Shown one piece after another: positions 7,523 through 15,558 of a stretch of DNA of 64,000 nucleotides; positions within the stretch are counted from its first letter, which is position 1; each line of letters begins with the position of its first letter. The notes below the pieces were generated by a model that searched no databases, was not told the origin of the DNA, and saw only the letters and a program-made list of their open reading frames with translations. The DNA comes from Clostridiales bacterium oral taxon 876 str. F0540. GTDB lineage: Bacteria > Bacillota > Clostridia > Clostridiales > Clostridiaceae. A program made the position numbers and the translations under genes. The stretch lies in contig KE993499.1 in assembly GCA_000466585.1 (NCBI GenBank), positions 134,452-198,451 of the forward strand, read 5' to 3'.

Positions 7523-8566
7523 TTATAATATTAGGAATGAGGCAGCAATAATAATATAAACTGCTAAGAGCTGAACGCCTTCAAGCCAGTTTGATTCACC
7601 ATCGCTAGCTACCCTGTTTGCAATAAGCACTGATACTATGAGTGCTATAAGCTCAAATTCATTAAAAACAATGCTCATCGGGGTAAACAAAAGACTTAAA
7701 AATATTAATACCGGAGCAACAAATAATATTATTTGAAGGCTTGAGCCAAGAGCTATCTCAACAGCTACATCCATTTTATTTTTCATAGCCATAATAACAG
7801 CTGTGCTGTGCTCTGCAGCATTACCTATAATAGGAATAAGTATAATACCAACAAAGAACTTGCTTAATCCTAAGCTTTCCGTCATAGGCTCCACAGCACT
7901 TACTAAGAATTCACTTTCAAATGCAATAACTACTGTAGCTACAACTAAAACAGCAACTGCTTTTTTAAGAGACCACTTTGCCTCTCCCTCTTCTTCATGA
8001 TCTACCGAATAAATATCTTTGTGAGTATAAAAGGAAAAGTAAAGACTTAAAAGATATATTATGAACATTACGATTGCGACTGCAACGCTTAAGCCTTCAT
8101 ATTTAGTATTTAGAAGTTCAGTTTTTACAGTATGAGTAAAAATTGCAGGAACACTAAGCCCTATAACAGCAAATAAAAGCATACTTGAGCTTACCTCAAT
8201 TACTCTTTTATTGAACCTTTGAGTCTTAAACTTAAGTCCGCCGAAAATCATACTTGCCCCAAGAACTAAAAGTATATTTCCTATAACAGAACCGGCTATA
8301 GAGGCTTTAACTACATCAAAAAGACCTTGTTTTAATGCAAAAAATGAAATTATAAGCTCGGTTGCATTTCCAAAGGTAGCATTTAAAAACCCTCCAAGCT
8401 TTGGTCCTGAATAAAAGGATATTTCTTCAGTTGCCTCTCCCATAAGTCCCGCAAGAGGTATAATTGCAAGTGCAGCAAATATAAAAGTCAGCGTAGGTGA
8501 AAAATGCATAAATTCACCCAAAAAGCTTATTGGAATGAAGATTAATAATAGATTTAATAATTTCAA
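7523..8566 (-). CDS. Calcium/proton antiporter (CaCA/Cax family)
   Basis: About 347 residues with roughly eleven membrane segments. It has the two inverted alpha-repeat motifs of Cax exchangers: GEATEEISFYSGPKLGG followed by NATFGNATELI in the first half, and GNAAEHSTAVIMAMKNKMD followed by IALGSSLQI in the second. It should exchange cytoplasmic Ca2+ for H+. The longest frame starts six codons earlier, but AAGGGGG lies within that extension and is 8 nt upstream of a TTG, so TTG at 8566 is preferred. The gene converges on the M50 gene with only 18 bp between the stop codons. Confidence 0.88.
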   Translation of the reverse strand: MKLLNLLLIFIPISFLGEFMHFSPTLTFIFAALAIIPLAGLMGEATEEISFYSGPKLGGFLNATFGNATELIISFFALKQGLFDVVKASIAGSVIGNILLVLGASMIFGGLKFKTQRFNKRVIEVSSSMLLFAVIGLSVPAIFTHTVKTELLNTKYEGLSVAVAIVMFIIYLLSLYFSFYTHKDIYSVDHEEEGEAKWSLKKAVAVLVVATVVIAFESEFLVSAVEPMTESLGLSKFFVGIILIPIIGNAAEHSTAVIMAMKNKMDVAVEIALGSSLQIILFVAPVLIFLSLLFTPMSIVFNEFELIALIVSVLIANRVASDGESNWLEGVQLLAVYIIIAASFLIL

Positions 8567-8774
8567 AAGCATAACCCCCTTCATATATTCTAGTTTGTTT
8601 CATTACGTTAATTTTCATGTACCCTTCTAAATTTACTTCTAAGTTTCATTTAATTCTTTCATATTTATGGAAAATTAGTTATTATTTATATATAACACTT
8701 ATATAAATACTCATAGTAAATATTATATTGTATTTCCACATTTTATCAAGCTTAACTTCCGGGGGATATGAAAT

Positions 8775-9566
8775 ATGAAGAAAACCATTATAGGAATTGT
8801 TTTGGGGAGTTGCATTATTATTGGTGCTTCCCTTAAGTCTTATAACTCGATTTCAATAAATACAGCTTCAAATAATAACCTAAAAACGCAAGCTCTTGAG
8901 CAAGCTGAAATTGAAAGACTTTTAAAGCTTCCAATCGAACCTGAGAAAGCCTCAGAGCTTAAGGATATGCAGGAATTTAGAGCATACGTCTTTACACTTA
9001 ACAGACCTAACCTCTTAATGCTTGTAAACAAAAACCATCAGTTAGAAAAAGATTATGTGCCTAGAAATTTAGTTAAAGCTGAGGTGTCATTTTTACCTTC
9101 CGCATCTGATGAAGAGATGCTTATGCAAAGGCATGCTGCAGAAGCCCTAAAAGAAATGTTTGAAGCCGCAGATAAACAAGGCTTAAAATTATTCGGAGTT
9201 TCCGCTTATCGCTCCTTTGATTCCCAACAGAGCTTATATAATGAAAAGCTAAAGAGTCGTGGAAAAAGCTATGTGGACAGCTATGTAGCTGTACCGGGAG
9301 AAAGCGAACATCAGACAGGTCTTGCTATAGATATAAGAGGAATTAGCTCAGTTAACAATTCAAATGCGAAAGATTTTGGACAAACCAAAGAAGGTATTTG
9401 GGTAAGAAACAACTCCCAAAACTTTGGGTTTATAATACGTTATCCTAAGGGAAAGGAAAATATAACAGGCTACAGCTACGAACCATGGCATATAAGATAT
9501 GTAGGACAAGATATAGCTGAAAAAATTAACGCTTCTAATATTGTTTTGGAGGAATACATTAAGTAG
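8775..9566 (+). CDS. D-Ala-D-Ala carboxypeptidase, M15B (VanY/DacB-like)
   Basis: 263-residue exported zinc peptidase with an N-terminal membrane anchor (residues about 4-20). The catalytic core shows AYRSFDSQQSLYN (residues 144-155), GESEHQTGLAIDIRG with His179 and Asp186 as zinc ligands, and EPWHIRYVG with Glu236 and His239. This matches VanY-type D,D-carboxypeptidases, which trim the terminal D-Ala of peptidoglycan stem peptides. It is monocistronic, with a GGGGGAT ribosome site and an 11-bp hairpin overlapping the stop codon. Confidence 0.9.
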   Translation: MKKTIIGIVLGSCIIIGASLKSYNSISINTASNNNLKTQALEQAEIERLLKLPIEPEKASELKDMQEFRAYVFTLNRPNLLMLVNKNHQLEKDYVPRNLVKAEVSFLPSASDEEMLMQRHAAEALKEMFEAADKQGLKLFGVSAYRSFDSQQSLYNEKLKSRGKSYVDSYVAVPGESEHQTGLAIDIRGISSVNNSNAKDFGQTKEGIWVRNNSQNFGFIIRYPKGKENITGYSYEPWHIRYVGQDIAEKINASNIVLEEYIK

Positions 9567-9585
9567 ATTGCTTTGCAATCTACTT
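9561..9585. terminator. Hairpin terminator between convergent genes
   Basis: A perfect 11-bp stem (AAGTAGATTGC/GCAATCTACTT) with a 3-nt loop overlaps the carboxypeptidase stop codon. The T-rich flanks are weak, so termination may be bidirectional but modest. Confidence 0.5.
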
Positions 9586-9602
9586 AATTACACAATTACC
9601 TA

Positions 9603-10379
9603 TTACTCATTAAAGATTTTTTTCGATTTAATTATGAAAATTAATATTAGTACAGCAAAAACAGCTAATACTAATTCCACTTGCACAGTCCCCATAAATC
9701 CTGCTTGAGCTAAAGCTGGGAAAAAGTCAATTAAAGCATGGATAAATATTGCTAAGAATAAATAAGCAAGCTTTTTATTCTTAACTGCATATAGAATTAA
9801 CACGCTGGCCCCAATATGAATAATCAATGCAAAGATTCTTTCTAATGCGCCCAAAGAAAACAGTATTGGTGCAGTGTTTACTAATGTATCATGCAGAGTC
9901 AACATGGACTGTATAATTGAAGGGTTGCTGCCGGCCTTATCTAATACACTTTGGTTAAAAGTATTATTATTGATCATTTGCGAAATCATGATGTATTGAA
10001 CGTTCATCATAGCTCCTATCAATATTGCTTCTATTCCGCCATGACCAATACCAAAAGCTATCCCGTCCTTCCATTCTCTATTGTCCTTCAAGAACAGCTT
10101 CATAACAATAAATCTGCCGGTTTCTTCGAAGATACCGGCAGCAAGTGCCCCATAAACAGCAAATGCTAGTGGCGTCGGGAATAAATTGCTTTTTATTACT
10201 GCCATATGCATAAGCTTTTCTAAAACCTGAGAAAAAATCATAAAAGTAAGGATACCCGCTCCCAATACTTTCATCGAAATATTATACTTCTTCCTAAAAT
10301 ACACAAATAGTATTACAGGCAGCAGTACTGAAACTACTGCTGAAATTATCATAAATATAATTGATGATGAACTTACCAT
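9603..10379 (-). CDS. YhfC family intramembrane protease-like protein
   Basis: 258 residues with about seven membrane segments. The motifs IFEETGRFIVMKLFL and FGIGHGGIEAIL are the hallmark of the YhfC family, which is related to CAAX/PrsW-like glutamic intramembrane proteases. The paired glutamates and the histidine are the presumed active site. It is 21 bp downstream of the alpha/beta hydrolase gene, behind the same probable promoter and regulator, with an AGGAGATAA ribosome site. The proteolytic role is family inference only. Confidence 0.82.
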   Translation of the reverse strand: MVSSSSIIFMIISAVVSVLLPVILFVYFRKKYNISMKVLGAGILTFMIFSQVLEKLMHMAVIKSNLFPTPLAFAVYGALAAGIFEETGRFIVMKLFLKDNREWKDGIAFGIGHGGIEAILIGAMMNVQYIMISQMINNNTFNQSVLDKAGSNPSIIQSMLTLHDTLVNTAPILFSLGALERIFALIIHIGASVLILYAVKNKKLAYLFLAIFIHALIDFFPALAQAGFMGTVQVELVLAVFAVLILIFIIKSKKIFNE

Positions 10380-10400
10380 ATAAAAATTATCTCCTATTCT

Positions 10401-11363
10401 TTAATTATTAAATCTATTCAGCCATTCTTCCAATAAAGCTTTTAACTTAGGATGCATCGACTGAGACATTTCATTTTTATACTGCTTCATTATGTTTAAA
10501 ACTGATTTCTGACCTGAGAATTCCTTAAGCATATGATCCATATTTTCAATAATCTCACATTGAATATTGCTATTTCCTAGTGCCTTTATTTTCTCCAGAT
10601 CCCTATAATTTGCCTGAGCATCTTTATTTCCGGTAACAGCTAAAATCGGACACTTTGCTGTATTTAATGCAGTCAATATATCATCACTGCTGTATTTAAA
10701 ATGCTCTCTAAACCATTTTGCCGGCATTTTTTTACCTTTGAACTTTATTGTATCACCTGTTGAGTTGATCATTGCAGCATAAAGACTTTCCTGCTGTTTA
10801 TTAAGCTTTTCTTCCTTTAGCGCCAATCTTAAAAGAACACCTTTTATACCTTTCAAAGTTTTTACTTCCTCTAAAAGCTGTCTATTTTGATATTGCATAG
10901 GCTCCCAAATATTTGTACCTGCGCCTGAAAGCAATATTAATCCACCAACAGGCATAATTATATTAACTATTGTTGATAATATGCAGCCTTCGCTATGCCC
11001 AATGAGTATTATTTTTTCTGCGTCTACTCTTGGATGATTTTTTAAAAATTCTATGTTGGTTTTAATATCATTTACTAAATCCATCATTCCGATTGTATGT
11101 GGTTCTCCCCCGCTTTCTCCCACGCCTCTTTTATCATACCTTAGTGTCATAAAACCAAGACCTGTAATAAAATGAGCAAGCTCTTTATAAATATTGGAAT
11201 TCATCGCCGGCTTTTTCATATTTCCATCTCTGTCAGCTCCTCCTGACCCGTTAATTATTAAAACCGCAGGCAGTTTGTTATTAGCTTCAGGTATTGCTAT
11301 TGTCCCACTTAGCGCAACCTCTCCATTTATAACTATATTTTCTTCTTTAAATTTCAGATTCAC
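10401..11363 (-). CDS. Alpha/beta hydrolase (serine esterase/peptidase-like)
   Basis: 320 residues. The nucleophile elbow is GHSEG with Ser124. The oxyanion region is IINGSGGADRDG, and the later acid and base fit GNKDAQ and NMDHMLKEF. DKRGVGESGGEPH is typical of this bacterial hydrolase family. The start is GTG, with AAAAGGAGG 8 nt upstream; that site is the 3' end of a degenerate copy of the local hairpin repeat. It is followed by yhfC and preceded by an ArsR-like regulator on the same strand. The substrate is unknown. Confidence 0.85.
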   Translation of the reverse strand: MNLKFKEENIVINGEVALSGTIAIPEANNKLPAVLIINGSGGADRDGNMKKPAMNSNIYKELAHFITGLGFMTLRYDKRGVGESGGEPHTIGMMDLVNDIKTNIEFLKNHPRVDAEKIILIGHSEGCILSTIVNIIMPVGGLILLSGAGTNIWEPMQYQNRQLLEEVKTLKGIKGVLLRLALKEEKLNKQQESLYAAMINSTGDTIKFKGKKMPAKWFREHFKYSSDDILTALNTAKCPILAVTGNKDAQANYRDLEKIKALGNSNIQCEIIENMDHMLKEFSGQKSVLNIMKQYKNEMSQSMHPKLKALLEEWLNRFNN

Positions 11364-11369
11364 TATTTA

Positions 11370-11495
11370 TTCCTCCTTTTCAACCAGGTACCATATCGTT
11401 GGAGTGCTAACTATTTTTTAAGAATATGCACTCTATGGCATTTATTTCTTCTCCATAATTGCTATTTTAAAGTCATTTAGTATTTTAACCTTTTA
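11370..11495 (-). repeat. Degenerate copy of the hairpin repeat between regulator and hydrolase genes
   Basis: On the minus strand GTTGAAGACTAAAAGGTTAAAATAC resembles the element tail plus hairpin 1 (consensus TTCCGACTAAAAGGAGGTTAAAG). It overlaps the regulator stop codon. A weaker hairpin-2-like stem (GAGTGC/GCACTC) and TTGAAAAGGAGG at the far end complete the pattern. The hydrolase ribosome site is the terminal AGGAGG. Confidence 0.5.
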
Positions 11496-12029
11496 GTCTT
11501 CAACACTTGGAACAATTATGGTAGATATTTTTCTAAGCTTTCTTTCTGATGAAGGCTTGTTATCTCTTACCTTATCAAAAGCTTTTACTAAATCTTGAAT
11601 AAAGTCTTGAAACTCATCATCACTCAAATATAAGGCTGCACTTCTAAATGTTACTCCATCCTTCTGTAAATCTGTATTTTGCTGATGAATGTATTTTTCG
11701 AAATCTCCTAAAAGAGTCATTAGAAAGTTATAAAACAAATTTATATATTCTTCCTTATCTGAATTCTCCAAAGCATTTGTTACAGCTGTGTACGGATTTG
11801 TTTCTAAGGCATATACCTTTTCCAAGGCTCCTCTAACTTTATTTTCTTTAACAACTGTTATGGCCTTAACCTCGACTAATTTACTTAGGTGCCTGTATAA
11901 AGTTGCCTGAGGAACCTCCGGCAATTCTTGAGCTATTTGTTGAACAGTCATGTTTTTATTTTTTACTAAAGCTTGAATTATTCTCATCCTTACAGGATTT
12001 AATATACAACTTAAAAGTTTGCTATCCAT
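11493..12029 (-). CDS. ArsR-like winged-helix transcriptional regulator
   Basis: 178 residues. An N-terminal winged helix (about residues 5-75) has ILNPVRMRIIQALV, then TVQQIAQELPEVPQATLYRHLSKL as the helix-turn-helix, then a wing ending in KVYAL. A helical C-terminal region of the kind seen in UniProt HTH_20/YdfF-like regulators follows. The ATG at 12029 has AAAGGAG 6 nt upstream, so the longer frame is not needed. It precedes the hydrolase and yhfC genes on the same strand, with its own promoter and phased operator-like repeats, so autoregulation of a three-gene unit is likely. Confidence 0.85.
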   Translation of the reverse strand: MDSKLLSCILNPVRMRIIQALVKNKNMTVQQIAQELPEVPQATLYRHLSKLVEVKAITVVKENKVRGALEKVYALETNPYTAVTNALENSDKEEYINLFYNFLMTLLGDFEKYIHQQNTDLQKDGVTFRSAALYLSDDEFQDFIQDLVKAFDKVRDNKPSSERKLRKISTIIVPSVED

Positions 12030-12046
12030 ATATTTCTCCTTTGTTA

Positions 12047-12098
12047 TTATCAAACTTAATAATATTATCACTTATTATATTATTATCATTTTTGATAA
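12047..12098 (-). promoter_or_regulatory. Phased operator-like repeats before the ArsR-like gene
   Basis: On the plus strand TTATCA starts at 12047, 12065 and 12083, exactly 18 bp apart. The last copy forms a perfect inverted repeat TTATCA-TTTT-TGATAA (12083-12098) that lies within the -10/-35 spacer. This is a good candidate for the binding site of the regulator encoded just downstream. Confidence 0.65.
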
Positions 12099-12105
12099 TA
12101 GTCAA
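12077..12105 (-). promoter_or_regulatory. Sigma-A promoter of the ArsR-like regulator
   Basis: The minus strand shows TTGACT (12100-12105), a 17-bp spacer and TAATAT (12077-12082). The spacer is filled by a palindrome. Confidence 0.75.
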
Positions 12106-12162
12106 TATAATTTATAACTTATTTTTTACATTTATAATTTCATGATACTTTTAATAAGCTCA

Positions 12163-12200
12163 TTAAAAAAAGCCGAAGCTGTATACTACAATCCTTCGGC
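12163..12200 (-). terminator. Intrinsic terminator of the HD-GYP gene
   Basis: Stem GCCGAAG/CTTCGGC followed by TTTTTTT on the minus strand, directly after the phosphodiesterase gene. Confidence 0.9.
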
Positions 12201-12213
12201 AAATTATTATATA

Positions 12214-13119
12214 TTATATAACTTTCTCTTCCTTTAATATTTGTTCAAATGTCCTAACAATTTTTTCATCATAATGCTTTCCGATCAAGCTTTTCATCTC
12301 ATTTATAGCAGCCTTTGGATCCATACCTTTTCTATAAGGCCTGTCTGAGGTCATTGCATCGTAGGTATCTACTACTGCAATTATTTTAGCTTCAAGACAA
12401 ATCTCCTCTTCCTTTAATCCCATTGGATATCCGCTGCCATCGAGTCTTTCCTGATGTTGAAGTATGCCAGGCACTGCCTCCCTTAAAAAAGTATTTTTAA
12501 TTATATCTGCGCCATCAGCTGGATGCTTCTTTATATATTCAAATTCCTCATTAGTCAGCTTTCCAGGCTTTTTCAAAATTTCATCCGGTACATTTATTTT
12601 CCCTATATCGTGAAATAATGCAGAATAAAACAATATATCAAGCTGCTTTTGAGATAATTTCATATTTTCCCCAATCTTTATAGAAAGATCCTTCAATCTC
12701 ATCCCATGACTATGTGTATACATATCCTTACCTTCAACTTTTTTAAGCATTTCACTTAAGACTTCAATTTCATTACTTAGCAAATGAAATATAGGTTGAC
12801 TAGATATATATAGCAAACTTACGTCAGTTAAGGTTTTAAAATATACAGATTCTTTTAAGCTATGTACGTAAAAATAATCTCCTTTAGTTAACTTAACTTC
12901 ATCATTATCTTTCTTATAAGAAACTGTGCCTTCTAATATATAAAAAAACTCCATAAGTCTTTCGTTGTCTCCAGGATCCAGCCAAAAAACCAAGTCTGCT
13001 TGAAATCTTTGATTCATTATTTCAACTCCATCACCCTTCGCCAGGAGTCGTAGCTCTTCACCATTTTTTGATACCTTTTCAATGAATTCATCATCTTTTT
13101 CTAAATACAAACCAAACAT
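12214..13119 (-). CDS. HD-GYP domain protein, probable c-di-GMP phosphodiesterase
   Basis: 301 residues. The N-terminal 110 residues look like a cupin-type sensor (LEGTVSYKKDNDEVKLTKGD). The C-terminal half is an HD-GYP domain: H139 region THSHGMRLKDL, FHDIGKINVP with His170-Asp171, KKHPADG and HQERLDGSGYP (222-232), then DTYDAMTSDRPYR. The full GYP motif and metal ligands point to active hydrolysis of c-di-GMP. It follows a riboswitch-controlled secreted protein gene on the same strand, with a terminator between them. The cupin call is inference from pattern and length. Confidence 0.87.
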   Translation of the reverse strand: MFGLYLEKDDEFIEKVSKNGEELRLLAKGDGVEIMNQRFQADLVFWLDPGDNERLMEFFYILEGTVSYKKDNDEVKLTKGDYFYVHSLKESVYFKTLTDVSLLYISSQPIFHLLSNEIEVLSEMLKKVEGKDMYTHSHGMRLKDLSIKIGENMKLSQKQLDILFYSALFHDIGKINVPDEILKKPGKLTNEEFEYIKKHPADGADIIKNTFLREAVPGILQHQERLDGSGYPMGLKEEEICLEAKIIAVVDTYDAMTSDRPYRKGMDPKAAINEMKSLIGKHYDEKIVRTFEQILKEEKVI

Positions 13120-13210
13120 TATATTTCTCCTATAAACCTTATTAACTGCAAATATTAAGTCTATTTATAATATTCGATTAAAATTCAATTTTCCCTTCTT
13201 GTAGCCTTAT

Positions 13211-13246
13211 AAAAATAAAAAGAGTCTGACTACTAATCAAGACTCC
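13211..13246 (-). terminator. Intrinsic terminator of the riboswitch-linked secreted protein gene
   Basis: Stem GAGTC/GACTC with flanking A/T pairs, followed by TTTTTATTTTT on the minus strand. Confidence 0.75.
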
Positions 13247-13264
13247 TTTATACACTCATATAAA

Positions 13265-13870
13265 TTAAGCAGACCTCGATCTACAAGGATCTACCAAAAC
13301 AACTCTTCCGCCTATTTCTACTTCAATCCATTCCGAATATACTTCGACTCCATATTTTTTTGCTTCTTCTATAAGCTTTGCTGCCTTTTGGTTTGTAACA
13401 TCAACTAAATGGTTTATTATTTTATCTAAATCATTATTAAACCTTAGGGTTAATCTGTTTAAGACTTCCTGTCTTTGAGCACTAAATAAAGTTTCGCTTT
13501 TACTATTAACTTTTGTTATAGCATCTTCAACATTCTTTTGAAGATCACTATATTCCTTGCTTCCAACATTTAAAGCCTGAAGATTTTTTTCCATATTTAA
13601 GACATTGATTACTTCATTAAGCCTGTCTATATTAGCATTTGTATAGTTTATATCTATTTCTCCTGCAAATAGAGCCTTTTCACAATTATACCTAAAGACA
13701 ACCATGTTAGCCTGAGTAATTGCTTTTTGAATTTCAAAGTCTATCTCTTTATTTGTTTTCTCAATCATCTGATTTACTTTGTCAACATTATTCTCCGCAG
13801 CCTGAACTTTAAAGCCAAAGAAAGAAAATACCATTACCATAGAAAAAAAAGCCATAAGAAGTTTTTTCAT
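13265..13870 (-). CDS. Secreted helical protein of unknown function, c-di-GMP riboswitch-linked
   Basis: 201 residues with a clear signal peptide (KKLLMAFFSMVMVFSFFGFK, probable cut after VQA). The mature part is largely helical with heptad-like leucines and isoleucines, and ends in a short beta-like tail WIEVEIGGRVVLVDPC. I do not recognise a family. The preferred ATG has AAAGGGGA upstream; the longer frame adds six codons. Its leader carries a c-di-GMP-I riboswitch, so its level should follow c-di-GMP. It sits between an HD-GYP enzyme and the Tad pilus genes, which suggests a surface, adhesion or matrix role. Confidence 0.75.
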   Translation of the reverse strand: MKKLLMAFFSMVMVFSFFGFKVQAAENNVDKVNQMIEKTNKEIDFEIQKAITQANMVVFRYNCEKALFAGEIDINYTNANIDRLNEVINVLNMEKNLQALNVGSKEYSDLQKNVEDAITKVNSKSETLFSAQRQEVLNRLTLRFNNDLDKIINHLVDVTNQKAAKLIEEAKKYGVEVYSEWIEVEIGGRVVLVDPCRSRSA

Positions 13871-14027
13871 AATACATTCCCCTTTCATTTTAAAAAAATA
13901 TAAAATGCCTACTTTAAAATTCTAGCCACAGCTTGTCTGTCTTGTACATATAAAAATATCTCTAGATTAAACCTGCACAAAGATAAGCAATAAATTGCTT
14001 TACTACATACTGTGTGTGTTTATTAAA

Positions 14028-14107
14028 TAGGCAACCCAGCCGTCATAGATTAATATATAATCCTTAGACCCGCAGCTTTGCGTCTTCTTTTTTCAAAGAA
14101 TTTGCTC
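14028..14107 (-). ncRNA. Cyclic di-GMP-I (GEMM-I) riboswitch
   Basis: The minus strand carries the GEMM-I core: AGCAAATTCTTTG, then AGAAGACGCAAAGCTGCGGG, TCTAAGG, an AT-rich apical stem, CTATGACGGCTGGGTTGCC. The GACGCAAAGC segment and the paired CTAAGG/GGCTGGGTTGCC segments are diagnostic. About 160 nt separate the aptamer from the secreted protein gene. A small hairpin (13985-14002) lies between, but I see no convincing U-tract terminator, so the on/off sense is undecided. Confidence 0.93.
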
Positions 14108-14209
14108 TTTTCTATATTATCTTTCACACATTAAATGTTAGCATAATATTCCCAATATTTCAACAGTTACCAGTAATATTTTTACATTATCGTGAATATA
14201 ATATTGCTC

Positions 14210-14542
14210 TCAATTTAATATACTTACTTTACTGCCTTCACTAACTTCACTAAAAGCACCTGCTTTACCTTCTATAACTATAGCAGCCCCTTCCACAGGC
14301 ATTATAATTTTTCTGGGAGGCAAATTTTCAACTTTCTTAACTACCTTCATATCTATATCAACAAACAGCACATCAATATTAAACCTCATAAAAAAAGTAT
14401 GGATACTATTACAGGGTTTTATAAGTATAGCTTCATAATGAGGCTTTTTCCTGAACATGTATCCTAAAAATCTTGTTTTAAAAGTATCTGCTATAAAAAT
14501 CTTTCCAAGTACTACAGAATTATACTTTAAAACCTTGATCAT
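14210..14542 (-). CDS. DUF192 family protein at the end of the Tad locus
   Basis: 110 residues. FLGYMFRKKPHYEAILIKPCNSIHTFFMRFNIDV and the following VLFVD and PPRKII segments match the DUF192 family (small beta-rich proteins of unknown function, often beside Tad/Flp or secretion genes). It is 59 bp after tadC on the same strand, with an AGGAGGCTGAAG ribosome site, so it is probably the last gene of the pilus operon. No signal peptide is visible, unlike many DUF192 proteins, which suggests a cytoplasmic location. Confidence 0.8.
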   Translation of the reverse strand: MIKVLKYNSVVLGKIFIADTFKTRFLGYMFRKKPHYEAILIKPCNSIHTFFMRFNIDVLFVDIDMKVVKKVENLPPRKIIMPVEGAAIVIEGKAGAFSEVSEGSKVSILN

Positions 14543-14601
14543 CTTCAGCCTCCTTGTATTCCTCAGTAGTCCGTAAGTATTATCACTCCTTATGTCCTTT
14601 C

Positions 14602-15525
14602 TTATTTTGCGGTAAAAGCTTTTACAATCTGGATTACTGCCGGACCTAAAATAATAATAAAAATTGATGGAAATATAAAAAACACTAGAGGAAATAACAT
14701 CTTAATAGGTGCCTTCATTGCTTTTTCTCTTGCAGCCTGTTTTCTGTGCTCTCTTAGGTTTGCTGATTCAATTCTTAAAACTCTACCAAGACTTACGCCA
14801 AGTTCATCAGCTTGTATTAGAGAAGTTATAAGCATGGATAGTTCCCTTACATCACAACGTTCGCTCATATTTCTAAGAGCTATTTTACGTTCTATTCCCA
14901 TACGAACTTCTTTAAGACATTTTGAAAACTCATCGCATAACTCTCCGCTGATATTTGTAACAACTCTAGCCATGGCTCCATCAAAGGATAACCCTGCCTC
15001 GACACTAACCGTAATCAGATCTAAAGTATAGGGTAAATCCTTAAGAATTTTACTTTTTCTGCTTTCGACTTTTCTTGATAAATAAAAATTGAAAAATGCA
15101 TTTGTACAGAGCGTCATAAGAGCAAAGAGTCCTAAAGTCTTTAAAAAACTATGACTAGCAGCGTAAGCAAGTAAACCCATGCAGCTTGAAAATATTAAAA
15201 CTGCTATACTCTTTGTATAAAGATATTTTTCTGTGCTGCTATTTTTAAGCATCCCTGCCTTTTCAAGTTTCTTATTCAAAGCATCCAGTTTGTTCTTAGG
15301 TGTGGCTTTTAATAAAAAGTCTCCTAATGCCTTATAAAAAGGAGCAATTGTTCTTTCTGCAAATGTCCTGCTTATACTTTCATCTTCCTTTGCAGTATTA
15401 AGAAGCTTAACTTGTTTTACTCTTTTTGCGATTATGGTTCTGTCGCGAGTTACTAAAACAAGCATACTGTAAATAAGCATAAATGCCGCTATAAAAACAA
15501 TAAATACTGCAATGTAAAGCATCAT
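14602..15525 (-). CDS. tadC: Tad pilus inner-membrane platform protein TadC
   Basis: 307 residues of the type II secretion F-domain family. It has membrane segments near the N-terminus (LYIAVFIVFIAAFMLIYSML) and around residues 110-150, the F-domain core with VSVEAGLSFDGAMARV and MLITSLIQADELGVSLGRVL, and a C-terminal membrane segment. Together with TadB it forms the membrane platform on which the TadA ATPase acts during Flp pilus assembly. It is 33 bp downstream of tadB. Confidence 0.9.
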   Translation of the reverse strand: MMLYIAVFIVFIAAFMLIYSMLVLVTRDRTIIAKRVKQVKLLNTAKEDESISRTFAERTIAPFYKALGDFLLKATPKNKLDALNKKLEKAGMLKNSSTEKYLYTKSIAVLIFSSCMGLLAYAASHSFLKTLGLFALMTLCTNAFFNFYLSRKVESRKSKILKDLPYTLDLITVSVEAGLSFDGAMARVVTNISGELCDEFSKCLKEVRMGIERKIALRNMSERCDVRELSMLITSLIQADELGVSLGRVLRIESANLREHRKQAAREKAMKAPIKMLFPLVFFIFPSIFIIILGPAVIQIVKAFTAK

Positions 15526-15558
15526 ACTTTTCCTCCTTATCTATAATTCACTTTAAAA

